A DNA stretch of 64,000 nucleotides, taken from positions 868,001 to 932,000 of the forward strand of contig JAJQJQ010000025.1 of the NCBI GenBank assembly GCA_028622995.1, given 5' to 3'. The notes under the pieces were generated by a model. It ran no database searches and was not told the DNA's origin. It was given only the letters and a program-made list of their open reading frames with translations. Below are positions 38,233 through 51,700 of the stretch, piece after piece. The stretch is from Panagrolaimus kolymaensis. Lineage: Eukaryota > Nematoda > Chromadorea > Rhabditida > Panagrolaimidae. A program made the position numbers and the translations under genes. Every line of letters begins with the position of its first letter. Positions within the stretch are counted from its first letter, which is position 1.

Positions 38233-38237
38233 GCACC
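38233..38237. other. Right target-site duplication, GCACC
   Basis: The second copy of the pentamer follows the terminal CA of the 3' LTR and continues into AATTATTTAATG, the normal continuation of an M1 monomer. Deleting the element plus one pentamer restores the satellite exactly. Confidence 0.95.
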
Positions 38238-41200
38238 AATTATTTAATGATTTCTTCAACGAAAAATAATAAAAGTAAAAGCATGAAAGCTGTTTTGAAA
38301 CTTTGATGTTCAGGGATGAGAATTTTTAGTTTTTAAATAAAATATTTTGCTGGCTATGTTATTTATTGCACCAATTATTTAATGATTTCTTCAACGAAAA
38401 ATAATAAAAGTAAAAGCATGAAAGCTGTTTTGAAACTTTGATGTTCAGGGATGAGAATTTTTTGTTTTTTAATAAAATATTTTGTTGGCTATAAAATTTA
38501 CTGCACCAAATAAAAGATAATTTCTTCAACGAAAAATAATAAAAGTAAAAGCCTGAAAGCTGTTTTGAAACTTTGATGTTCAGGGATGAGAATTTTTTGT
38601 TTTTAAATAAAATATTTTGTTGGCTATGTTATTTATTGCACCAATTATTTAATGATTTCTTCAACGAAAAATAATAAAAGTAAAAGCATGAAAGCTGTTT
38701 TGAAACTTTGATGTTCAGGGATGAGAATTTTTTGTTTTTTAATAAAATATTTTGTTGGCTATAAAATTTACTGCACCAAATAAAAGTTAATTTCTTCAAC
38801 GAAAAATAATAAAAGTAAAAGCATGAAAGCTGTTTTGAAACTTTGATGTTCAGGGATGAGGATTTTTAGTTTTTAAATAAAATATTTTGTTGGCTATGTT
38901 ATTTATTGCACCAATTATTTAATGATTTCTTCAACGAAAAATAATAAAAGTAAAAGCATGAAAGCTGTTTTGAAACTTTGATGTTCAGGGATGAGAATTT
39001 TTAGTTTTTAAATAAAATATTTTGCTGGCTATGTTATTTATTGCACCAATTATTTAATGATTTCTTCAACGAAAAATAATAAAAGTAAAAGCATGAAAGC
39101 TGTTTTGAAACTTTGATGTTCAGGGATGAGGATTTTTAGTTTTTAAATAAAATATTTTGTTGGCTATGTTATTTATTGCACCAATTATTTAATGATTTCT
39201 TCAACGAAAAATAATAAAAGTAAAAGCATGAAAGCTGTTTTGAAACTTTGATGTTCAGGGATGAGAATTTTTTGTTTTTTAATAAAATATTTTGTTGGCT
39301 ATAAAATTTACTGCACCAAATAAAAGTTAATTTCTTCAACGAAAAATAATAAAAGTAAAAGCCTGAAAGCTGTTTTGAAACTTTGATGTTCAGGGATGAG
39401 AATTTTTAGTTTTTAAATAAAATATTTTGTTGGCTATAAAATTTACTGCACCAAATAAAAGTTAATTTCTTCAACGAAAAATAATAAAAGTAAAAGCATG
39501 AAAGCTGTTTTGAAACTTTGATGTTCAGGGATGAGAATTTTTAGTTTTTTAATAAAATATTTTGTTGGCTATAAAATTTACTGCACCAAATAAAAGTTAA
39601 TTTCTTCAACGAAAAATAATAAAAGTAAAAGCATGAAAGCTGTTTTGAAACTTTGATGTTCAGGGATGAGAATTTTTAGTTTTTTAATAAAATATTTTGT
39701 TGGCTATAAAATTTACTGCACCAAATAAAAGTTAATTTCTTCAACGAAAAATAATAAAAGTAAAAGCATGAAAGCTGTTTTGAAACTTTGATGTTCAGGG
39801 ATGAGAATTTTTAGTTTTTAAATAAAATATTTTGCTGGCTATGTTATTTATTGCACCAATTATTTAATGATTTCTTCAACGAAAAATAATAAAAGTAAAA
39901 GCATGAAAGCTGTTTTGAAACTTTGATGTTCAGGGATGAGAATTTTTTGTTTTTTAATAAAATATTTTGTTGGCTATAAAATTTACTGCACCAAATAAAA
40001 GTTAATTTCTTCAACGAAAAATAATAAAAGTAAAAGCATGAAAGCTGTTTTGAAACTTTGATGTTCAGGGATGAGAATTTTTAGTTTTTAAATAAAATAT
40101 TTTGCTGGCTATGTTATTTATTGCACCAATTATTTAATGATTTCTTCAACGAAAAATAATAAAAGTAAAAGCATGAAAGCTGTTTTGAAACTTTGATGTT
40201 CAGGGATGAGAATTTTTAGTTTTTAAATAAAATATTTTGTTGGCTATGTTATTTATTGCACCAATTATTTAATGATTTCTTCAACGAAAAATAATAAAAG
40301 TAAAAGCATGAAAGCTGTTTTGAAACTTTGATGTTCAGGGATGAGAATTTTTAGTTTTTAAATAAAATATTTTGCTGGCTATGTTATTTATTGCACCAAT
40401 TATTTAATGATTTCTTCAACGAAAAATAATAAAAGTAAAAGCATGAAAGCTGTTTTGAAACTTTGATGTTCAGGGATGAGGATTTTTAGTTTTTAAATAA
40501 AATATTTTGTTGGCTATGTTATTTATTGCACCAATTATTTAATGATTTCTTCAACGAAAAATAATAAAAGTAAAAGCATGAAAGCTGTTTTGAAACTTTG
40601 ATGTTCAGGGATGAGAATTTTTAGTTTTTAAATAAAATATTTTGCTGGCTATGTTATTTATTGCACCAATTATTTAATGATTTCTTCAACGAAAAATAAT
40701 AAAAGTAAAAGCATGAAAGCTGTTTTGAAACTTTGATGTTCAGGGATGAGAATTTTTTGTTTTTTAATAAAATATTTTGTTGGCTATAAAATTTACTGCA
40801 CCAAATAAAAGATAATTTCTTCAACGAAAAATAATAAAAGTAAAAGCCTGAAAGCTGTTTTGAAACTTTGATGTTCAGGGATGAGAATTTTTTGTTTTTA
40901 AATAAAATATTTTGTTGGCTATGTTATTTATTGCACCAATTATTTAATGATTTCTTCAACGAAAAATAATAAAAGTAAAAGCATGAAAGCTGTTTTGAAA
41001 CTTTGATGTTCAGGGATGAGAATTTTTTGTTTTTTAATAAAATATTTTGTTGGCTATAAAATTTACTGCACCAAATAAAAGTTAATTTCTTCAACGAAAA
41101 ATAATAAAAGTAAAAGCATGAAAGCTGTTTTGAAACTTTGATGTTCAGGGATGAGAATTTTTAGTTTTTAAACAAAATATTTTGTTGGCTATGTTATTTA

Positions 41201-44200
41201 TTGCACCAATTATTTAATGATTTCTTCAACGAAAAATAATAAAAGTAAAAGCATGAAAGCTGTTTTGAAACTTTGATGTTCAGGGATGAGAATTTTTAGT
41301 TTTTAAATAAAATATTTTGCTGGCTATGTTATTTATTGCACCAATTATTTAATGATTTCTTCAACGAAAAATAATAAAAGTAAAAGCATGAAAGCTGTTT
41401 TGAAACTTTGATGTTCAGGGATGAGAATTTTTAGTTTTTAAATAAAATATTTTGTTGGCTATGTTATTTATTGCACCAATTATTTAATGATTTCTTCAAC
41501 GAAAAATAATAAAAGTAAAAGCATGAAAGCTGTTTTGAAACTTTGATGTTCAGGGATGAGAATTTTTAGTTTTTAAATAAAATATTTTGCTGGCTATGTT
41601 ATTTATTGCACCAATTATTTAATGATTTCTTCAACGAAAAATAATAAAAGTAAAAGCATGAAAGCTGTTTTGAAACTTTGATGTTCAGGGATGAGGATTT
41701 TTAGTTTTTAAATAAAATATTTTGTTGGCTATGTTATTTATTGCACCAATTATTTAATGATTTCTTCAACGAAAAATAATAAAAGTAAAAGCATGAAAGC
41801 TGTTTTGAAACTTTGATGTTCAGGGATGAGAATTTTTAGTTTTTAAATAAAATATTTTGCTGGCTATGTTATTTATTGCACCAATTATTTAATGATTTCT
41901 TCAACGAAAAATAATAAAAGTAAAAGCATGAAAGCTGTTTTGAAACTTTGATGTTCAGGGATGAGAATTTTTTGTTTTTTAATAAAATATTTTGTTGGCT
42001 ATAAAATTTACTGCACCAAATAAAAGATAATTTCTTCAACGAAAAATAATAAAAGTAAAAGCCTGAAAGCTGTTTTGAAACTTTGATGTTCAGGGATGAG
42101 AATTTTTTGTTTTTAAATAAAATATTTTGTTGGCTATGTTATTTATTGCACCAATTATTTAATGATTTCTTCAACGAAAAATAATAAAAGTAAAAGCATG
42201 AAAGCTGTTTTGAAACTTTGATGTTCAGGGATGAGAATTTTTTGTTTTTTAATAAAATATTTTGTTGGCTATAAAATTTACTGCACCAAATAAAAGTTAA
42301 TTTCTTCAACGAAAAATAATAAAAGTAAAAGCATGAAAGCTGTTTTGAAACTTTGATGTTCAGGGATGAGGATTTTTAGTTTTTAAATAAAATATTTTGT
42401 TGGCTATGTTATTTATTGCACCAATTATTTAATGATTTCTTCAACGAAAAATAATAAAAGTAAAAGCATGAAAGCTGTTTTGAAACTTTGATGTTCAGGG
42501 ATGAGAATTTTTAGTTTTTAAATAAAATATTTTGCTGGCTATGTTATTTATTGCACCAATTATTTAATGATTTCTTCAACGAAAAATAATAAAAGTAAAA
42601 GCATGAAAGCTGTTTTGAAACTTTGATGTTCAGGGATGAGGATTTTTAGTTTTTAAATAAAATATTTTGTTGGCTATGTTATTTATTGCACCAATTATTT
42701 AATGATTTCTTCAACGAAAAATAATAAAAGTAAAAGCATGAAAGCTGTTTTGAAACTTTGATGTTCAGGGATGAGAATTTTTTGTTTTTTAATAAAATAT
42801 TTTGTTGGCTATAAAATTTACTGCACCAAATAAAAGTTAATTTCTTCAACGAAAAATAATAAAAGTAAAAGCCTGAAAGCTGTTTTGAAACTTTGATGTT
42901 CAGGGATGAGAATTTTTAGTTTTTAAATAAAATATTTTGTTGGCTATAAAATTTACTGCACCAAATAAAAGTTAATTTCTTCAACGAAAAATAATAAAAG
43001 TAAAAGCATGAAAGCTGTTTTGAAACTTTGATGTTCAGGGATGAGAATTTTTAGTTTTTTAATAAAATATTTTGTTGGCTATAAAATTTACTGCACCAAA
43101 TAAAAGTTAATTTCTTCAACGAAAAATAATAAAAGTAAAAGCATGAAAGCTGTTTTGAAACTTTGATGTTCAGGGATGAGAATTTTTAGTTTTTTAATAA
43201 AATATTTTGTTGGCTATAAAATTTACTGCACCAAATAAAAGTTAATTTCTTCAACGAAAAATAATAAAAGTAAAAGCATGAAAGCTGTTTTGAAACTTTG
43301 ATGTTCAGGGATGAGAATTTTTAGTTTTTAAATAAAATATTTTGCTGGCTATGTTATTTATTGCACCAATTATTTAATGATTTCTTCAACGAAAAATAAT
43401 AAAAGTAAAAGCATGAAAGCTGTTTTGAAACTTTGATGTTCAGGGATGAGAATTTTTTGTTTTTTAATAAAATATTTTGTTGGCTATAAAATTTACTGCA
43501 CCAAATAAAAGTTAATTTCTTCAACGAAAAATAATAAAAGTAAAAGCATGAAAGCTGTTTTGAAACTTTGATGTTCAGGGATGAGAATTTTTAGTTTTTA
43601 AATAAAATATTTTGCTGGCTATGTTATTTATTGCACCAATTATTTAATGATTTCTTCAACGAAAAATAATAAAAGTAAAAGCATGAAAGCTGTTTTGAAA
43701 CTTTGATGTTCAGGGATGAGAATTTTTAGTTTTTAAACAAAATATTTTGTTGGCTATGTTATTTATTGCACCAATTATTTAATGATTTCTTCAACGAAAA
43801 ATAATAAAAGTAAAAGCATGAAAGCTGTTTTGAAACTTTGATGTTCAGGGATGAGAATTTTTAGTTTTTAAATAAAATATTTTGCTGGCTATGTTATTTA
43901 TTGCACCAATTATTTAATGATTTCTTCAACGAAAAATAATAAAAGTAAAAGCATGAAAGCTGTTTTGAAACTTTGATGTTCAGGGATGAGGATTTTTAGT
44001 TTTTAAATAAAATATTTTGTTGGCTATGTTATTTATTGCACCAATTATTTAATGATTTCTTCAACGAAAAATAATAAAAGTAAAAGCATGAAAGCTGTTT
44101 TGAAACTTTGATGTTCAGGGATGAGAATTTTTAGTTTTTAAATAAAATATTTTGCTGGCTATGTTATTTATTGCACCAATTATTTAATGATTTCTTCAAC

Positions 44201-45751
44201 GAAAAATAATAAAAGTAAAAGCATGAAAGCTGTTTTGAAACTTTGATGTTCAGGGATGAGAATTTTTAGTTTTTAAATAAAATATTTTGCTGGCTATGTT
44301 ATTTATTGCACCAATTATTTAATGATTTCTTCAACGAAAAATAATAAAAGTAAAAGCATGAAAGCTGTTTTGAAACTTTGATGTTCAGGGTTGAGGATTT
44401 TTAGTTTTTAAATAAAATATTTTGTTGGCTATGTTATTTATTGCACCAATTATTTAATGATTTCTTCAACGAAAAATAATAAAAGTAAAAGCATGAAAGC
44501 TGTTTTGAAACTTTGATGTTCAGGGATGAGAATTTTTAGTTTTTAAATAAAATATTTTGCTGGCTATGTTATTTATTGCACCAATTATTTAATGATTTCT
44601 TCAACGAAAAATAATAAAAGTAAAAGCATGAAAGCTGTTTTGAAACTTTGATGTTCAGGGATGAGGATTTTTAGTTTTTAAATAAAATATTTTGTTGGCT
44701 ATGTTATTTATTGCACCAATTATTTAATGATTTCTTCAACGAAAAATAATAAAAGTAAAAGCATGAAAGCTGTTTTGAAACTTTGATGTTCAGGGATGAG
44801 AATTTTTAGTTTTTAAATAAAATATTTTGCTGGCTATGTTATTTATTGCACCAATTATTTAATGATTTCTTCAACGAAAAATAATAAAAGTAAAAGCATG
44901 AAAGCTGTTTTGAAACTTTGATGTTCAGGGATGAGGATTTTTAGTTTTTAAATAAAATATTTTGTTGGCTATGTTATTTATTGCACCAATTATTTAATGA
45001 TTTCTTCAACGAAAAATAATAAAAGTAAAAGCATGAAAGCTGTTTTGAAACTTTGATGTTCAGGGATGAGAATTTTTAGTTTTTAAATAAAATATTTTGC
45101 TGGCTATGTTATTTATTGCACCAATTATTTAATGATTTCTTCAACGAAAAATAATGAAAGTAAAAGCATGAAAGCTGTTTTGAAACTTTGATGTTCAGGG
45201 ATGAGGATTTTTAGTTTTTAAATAAAATATTTTGTTGGCTATGTTATTTATTGCACCAATTATTTAATGATTTCTTCAACGAAAAATAATAAAAGTAAAA
45301 GCATGAAAGCTGTTTTGAAACTTTGATGTTCAGGGATGAGGATTTTTAGTTTTTAAATAAAATATTTTGTTGGCTATGTTATTTATTGCACCAATTATTT
45401 AATGATTTCTTCAACGAAAAATAATAAAAGTAAAAGCATGAAAGCTGTTTTGAAACTTTGATGTTCAGGGATGAGAATTTTTAGTTTTTAAATAAAATAT
45501 TTTGCTGGCTATGTTATTTATTGCACCAATTATTTAATGATTTCTTCAACGAAAAATAATAAAAGTAAAAGCATGAAAGCTGTTTTGAAACTTTGATGTT
45601 CAGGGATGAGAATTTTTAGTTTTTAAATAAAATATTTTGCTGGCTATGTTATTTATTGCACCAATTATTTAATGATTTCTTCAACGAAAAATAATAAAAG
45701 TAAAAGCATGAAAGCTGTTTTGAAACTTTGATGTTCAGGGATGAGAATTTT
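38233..45751. repeat. Satellite domain VI: 9-, 17- and 26-monomer higher-order repeats
   Basis: The M2 monomer with AAAAGATAATTTC plus GCCTGAAAG starts at 38,462, 40,757 and 41,972, spaced 17 and 9 monomers. The 17-monomer block 38,462-40,756 is repeated in the same monomer order at 41,972-44,266, 3510 bp (26 monomers) away, with only a TTTAAACAAAAT change noticed in the second copy (near 43,735), a variant also in the 9-monomer block (near 41,170). From 44,402 to about 45,346 the array is a plain 270-bp dimer, with GGATGAGG or GGTTGAGG every 270 bp (44,391, 44,661, 44,931, 45,201). Confidence 0.85.
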
Positions 45752-48700
45752 TTGTTTTTTAATAAAATATTTTGTTGGCTATAAAATTTACTGCACCAAA
45801 TAAAAGTTAATTTCTTCAACGAAAAATAATAAAAGTAAAAGCCTGAAAGCTGTTTTGAAACTTTGATGTTCAGGGATGAGAATTTTTAGTTTTTAAATAA
45901 AATATTTTGTTGGCTATAAAATTTACTGCACCAAATAAAAGTTAATTTCTTCAACGAAAAATAATAAAAGTAAAAGCATGAAAGCTGTTTTGAAACTTTG
46001 ATGTTCAGGGATGAGAATTTTTAGTTTTTTAATAAAATATTTTGTTGGCTATAAAATTTACTGCACCAAATAAAAGTTAATTTCTTCAACGAAAAATAAT
46101 AAAAGTAAAAGCCTGAAAGCTGTTTTGAAACTTTGATGTTCAGGGATGAGAATTTTTAGTTTTTAAATAAAATATTTTGCTGGCTATGTTATTTATTGCA
46201 CCAATTATTTAATGATTTCTTCAACGAAAAATAATAAAAGTAAAAGCATGAAAGCTGTTTTGAAACTTTGATGTTCAGGGATGAGAATTTTTTGTTTTTT
46301 AATAAAATATTTTGTTGGCTATAAAATTTACTGCACCAAATAAAAGTTAATTTCTTCAACGAAAAATAATAAAAGTAAAAGCCTGAAAGCTGTTTTGAAA
46401 CTTTGATGTTCAGGGATGAGAATTTTTAGTTTTTAAATAAAATATTTTGTTGGCTATAAAATTTACTGCACCAAATAAAAGTTAATTTCTTCAACGAAAA
46501 ATAATAAAAGTAAAAGCATGAAAGCTGTTTTGAAACTTTGATGTTCAGGGATGAGAATTTTTAGTTTTTTAATAAAATATTTTGTTGGCTATAAAATTTA
46601 CTGCACCAAATAAAAGTTAATTTCTTCAACGAAAAATAATAAAAGTAAAAGCCTGAAAGCTGTTTTGAAACTTTGATGTTCAGGGATGAGAATTTTTAGT
46701 TTTTAAATAAAATATTTTGTTGGCTATAAAATTTACTGCACCAAATAAAAGTTAATTTCTTCAACGAAAAATAATAAAAGTAAAAGCATGAAAGCTGTTT
46801 TGAAACTTTGATGTTCAGGGATTAGAATTTTTAGTTTTTAAATAAAATATTTTGTTGGCTATGTTATTTATTGCACCAATTATTTAATGATTTCTTCAAC
46901 GAAAAATAATAAAAGTAAAAGCATGAAAGCTGTTTTGAAACTTTGATGTTCAGGGATGAGGATTTTTAGTTTTTAAATAAAATATTTTGTTGGCTATGTT
47001 ATTTATTGCACCAATTATTTAATGATTTCTTCAACGAAAAATAATAAAAGTAAAAGCATGAAAGCTGTTTTGAAACTTTGATGTTCAGGGATGAGAATTT
47101 TTAGTTTTTAAATAAAATATTTTGCTGGCTATGTTATTTATTGCACCAATTATTTAATGATTTCTTCAACGAAAAATAATAAAAGTAAAAGCATGAAAGC
47201 TGTTTTGAAACTTTGATGTTCAGGGATGAGGATTTTTAGTTTTTAAATAAAATATTTTGCTGGCTATGTTATTTATTGCACCAATTATTTAATGATTTCT
47301 TCAACGAAAAATAATAAAAGTAAAAGCATGAAAGCTGTTTTGAAACTTTGATGTTCAGGGATGAGAATTTTTAGTTTTTAAATAAAATATTTTGCTGGCT
47401 ATGTTATTTATTGCACCAATTATTTAATGATTTCTTCAACGAAAAATAATAAAAGTAAAAGCCTGAAAGCTGTTTTGAAACTTTGATGTTCAGGGATGAG
47501 AATTTTTAGTTTTTAAATAAAATATTTTGTTGGCTATAAAATTTACTGCACCAAATAAAAGTTAATTTCTTCAACGAAAAATAATAAAAGTAAAAGCCTG
47601 AAAGCTGTTTTGAAACTTTGATGTTCAGGGATGAGAATTTTTAGTTTTTAAATAAAATATTTTGTTGGCTATAAAATTTACTGCACCAAATAAAAGTTAA
47701 TTTCTTCAACGAAAAATAATAAAAGTAAAAGCATGAAAGCTGTTTTGAAACTTTGATGTTCAGGGATTAGAATTTTTAGTTTTTAAATAAAATATTTTGC
47801 TGGCTATGTTATTTATTGCACCAATTATTTAATGATTTCTTCAACGAAAAATAATAAAAGTAAAAGCATGAAAGCTGTTTTGAAACTTTGATGTTCAGGG
47901 ATGAGGATTTTTAGTTTTTAAATAAAATATTTTGTTGGCTATAAAATTTACTGCACCAAATAAAAGTTAATTTCTTCAACGAAAAATAATAAAAGTAAAA
48001 GCCTGAAAGCTGTTTTGAAACTTTGATGTTCAGGGATGAGAATTTTTAGTTTTTAAATAAAATATTTTGTTGGCTATAAAATTTACTGCACCAAATAAAA
48101 GTTAATTTCTTCAACGAAAAATAATAAAAGTAAAAGCCTGAAAACTGTTTTGAAACTTTGATGTTCAGGGATGAGAATTTTTTGTTTTTAAATAAAATAT
48201 TTTGTTGGCTATGTTATTTATTGCACCAATTATTTAATGATTTCTTCAACGAAAAATAATAAAAGTAAAAGCATGAAAGCTGTTTTGAAACTTTGATGTT
48301 CAGGGATGAGAATTTTTTGTTTTTTAATAAAATATTTTGTTGGCTATAAAATTTACTGCACCAAATAAAAGTTAATTTCTTCAACGAAAAATAATAAAAG
48401 TAAAAGCATGAAAGCTGTTTTGAAACTTTGATGTTCAGGGATGAGGATTTTTAGTTTTTAAATAAAATATTTTGTTGGCTATGTTATTTATTGCACCAAT
48501 TATTTAATGATTTCTTCAACGAAAAATAATAAAAGTAAAAGCATGAAAGCTGTTTTGAAACTTTGATGTTCAGGGATGAGAATTTTTAGTTTTTAAATAA
48601 AATATTTTGCTGGCTATGTTATTTATTGCACCAATTATTTAATGATTTCTTCAACGAAAAATAATAAAAGTAAAAGCATGAAAGCTGTTTTGAAACTTTG

Positions 48701-51700
48701 ATGTTCAGGGATGAGGATTTTTAGTTTTTAAATAAAATATTTTGTTGGCTATGTTATTTATTGCACCAATTATTTAATGATTTCTTCAACGAAAAATAAT
48801 AAAAGTAAAAGCATGAAAGCTGTTTTGAAACTTTGATGTTCAGGGATGAGAATTTTTAGTTTTTAAATAAAATATTTTGCTGGCTATGTTATTTATTGCA
48901 CCAATTATTTAATGATTTCTTCAACGAAAAATAATAAAAGTAAAAGCATGAAAGCTGTTTTGAAACTTTGATGTTCAGGGATGAGAATTTTTAGTTTTTA
49001 AATAAAATATTTTGCTGGCTATGTTATTTATTGCACCAATTATTTAATGATTTCTTCAACGAAAAATAATAAAAGTAAAAGCATGAAAGCTGTTTTGAAA
49101 CTTTGATGTTCAGGGATGAGAATTTTTTGTTTTTTAATAAAATATTTTGTTGGCTATAAAATTTACTGCACCAAATAAAAGTTAATTTCTTCAACGAAAA
49201 ATAATAAAAGTAAAAGCCTGAAAGCTGTTTTGAAACTTTGATGTTCAGGGATGAGAATTTTTAGTTTTTAAATAAAATATTTTGTTGGCTATAAAATTTA
49301 CTGCACCAAATAAAAGTTAATTTCTTCAACGAAAAATAATAAAAGTAAAAGCATGAAAGCTGTTTTGAAACTTTGATGTTCAGGGATGAGAATTTTTAGT
49401 TTTTTAATAAAATATTTTGTTGGCTATAAAATTTACTGCACCAAATAAAAGTTAATTTCTTCAACGAAAAATAATAAAAGTAAAAGCCTGAAAGCTGTTT
49501 TGAAACTTTGATGTTCAGGGATGAGAATTTTTAGTTTTTAAATAAAATATTTTGTTGGCTATAAAATTTACTGCACCAAATAAAAGTTAATTTCTTCAAC
49601 GAAAAATAATAAAAGTAAAAGCATGAAAGCTGTTTTGAAACTTTGATGTTCAGGGATTAGAATTTTTAGTTTTTAAATAAAATATTTTGTTGGCTATGTT
49701 ATTTATTGCACCAATTATTTAATGATTTCTTCAACGAAAAATAATAAAAGTAAAAGCATGAAAGCTGTTTTGAAACTTTGATGTTCAGGGATGAGGATTT
49801 TTAGTTTTTAAATAAAATATTTTGCTGGCTATGTTATTTATTGCACCAATTATTTAATGATTTCTTCAACGAAAAATAATAAAAGTAAAAGCCTGAAAGC
49901 TGTTTTGAAACTTTGATGTTCAGGGATGAGAATTTTTAGTTTTTAAATAAAATATTTTGTTGGCTATAAAATTTACTGCACCAAATAAAAGTTAATTTCT
50001 TCAACGAAAAATAATAAAAGTAAAAGCCTGAAAGCTGTTTTGAAACTTTGATGTTCAGGGATGAGAATTTTTAGTTTTTAAATAAAATATTTTGTTGGCT
50101 ATAAAATTTACTGCACCAAATAAAAGTTAATTTCTTCAACGAAAAATAATAAAAGTAAAAGCATGAAAGCTGTTTTGAAACTTTGATGTTCAGGGATTAG
50201 AATTTTTAGTTTTTAAATAAAATATTTTGCTGGCTATGTTATTTATTGCACCAATTATTTAATGATTTCTTCAACGAAAAATAATAAAAGTAAAAGCATG
50301 AAAGCTGTTTTGAAACTTTGATGTTCAGGGATGAGGATTTTTAGTTTTTAAATAAAATATTTTGTTGGCTATAAAATTTACTGCACCAAATAAAAGTTAA
50401 TTTCTTCAACGAAAAATAATAAAAGTAAAAGCCTGAAAGCTGTTTTGAAACTTTGATGTTCAGGGATGAGAATTTTTAGTTTTTAAATAAAATATTTTGT
50501 TGGCTATAAAATTTACTGCACCAAATAAAAGTTAATTTCTTCAACGAAAAATAATAAAAGTAAAAGCATGAAAGCTGTTTTGAAACTTTGATGTTCAGGG
50601 ATTAGAATTTTTAGTTTTTAAATAAAATATTTTGCTGGCTATGTTATTTATTGCACCAATTATTTAATGATTTCTTCAACGAAAAATAATAAAAGTAAAA
50701 GCATGAAAGCTGTTTTGAAACTTTGATGTTCAGGGATGAGAATTTTTAGTTTTTAAATAAAATATTTTGTTGGCTATAAAATTTACTGCACCAAATAAAA
50801 GTTAATTTCTTCAACGAAAAATAATAAAAGTAAAAGCCTGAAAGCTGTTTTGAAACTTTGATGTTCAGGGATGAGGATTTTTAGTTTTTAAATAAAATAT
50901 TTTGTTGGCTATGTTATTTATTGCACCAATTATTTAATGATTTCTTCAACGAAAAATAATAAAAGTAAAAGCATGAAAGCTGTTTTGAAACTTTGATGTT
51001 CAGGGATGAGAATTTTTAGTTTTTAAATAAAATATTTTGTTGGCTATAAAATTTACTGCACCAAATAAAAGTTAATTTCTTCAACGAAAAATAATAAAAG
51101 TAAAAGCATGAAAGCTGTTTTGAAACTTTGATGTTCAGGGATGAGAATTTTTAGTTTTTTAATAAAATATTTTGTTGGCTATAAAATTTACTGCACCAAA
51201 TAAAAGTTAATTTCTTCAACGAAAAATAATAAAAGTAAAAGCCTGAAAGCTGTTTTGAAACTTTGATGTTCAGGGATGAGAATTTTTAGTTTTTAAATAA
51301 AATATTTTGTTGGCTATAAAATTTACTGCACCAAATAAAAGTTAATTTCTTCAACGAAAAATAATAAAAGTAAAAGCATGAAAGCTGTTTTGAAACTTTG
51401 ATGTTCAGGGATTAGAATTTTTAGTTTTTAAATAAAATATTTTGCTGGCTATGTTATTTATTGCACCAATTATTTAATGATTTCTTCAACGAAAAATAAT
51501 AAAAGTAAAAGCATGAAAGCTGTTTTGAAACTTTGATGTTCAGGGATGAGGATTTTTAGTTTTTAAATAAAATATTTTGTTGGCTATGTTATTTATTGCA
51601 CCAATTATTTAATGATTTCTTCAACGAAAAATAATAAAAGTAAAAGCATGAAAGCTGTTTTGAAACTTTGATGTTCAGGGATGAGAATTTTTAGTTTTTA

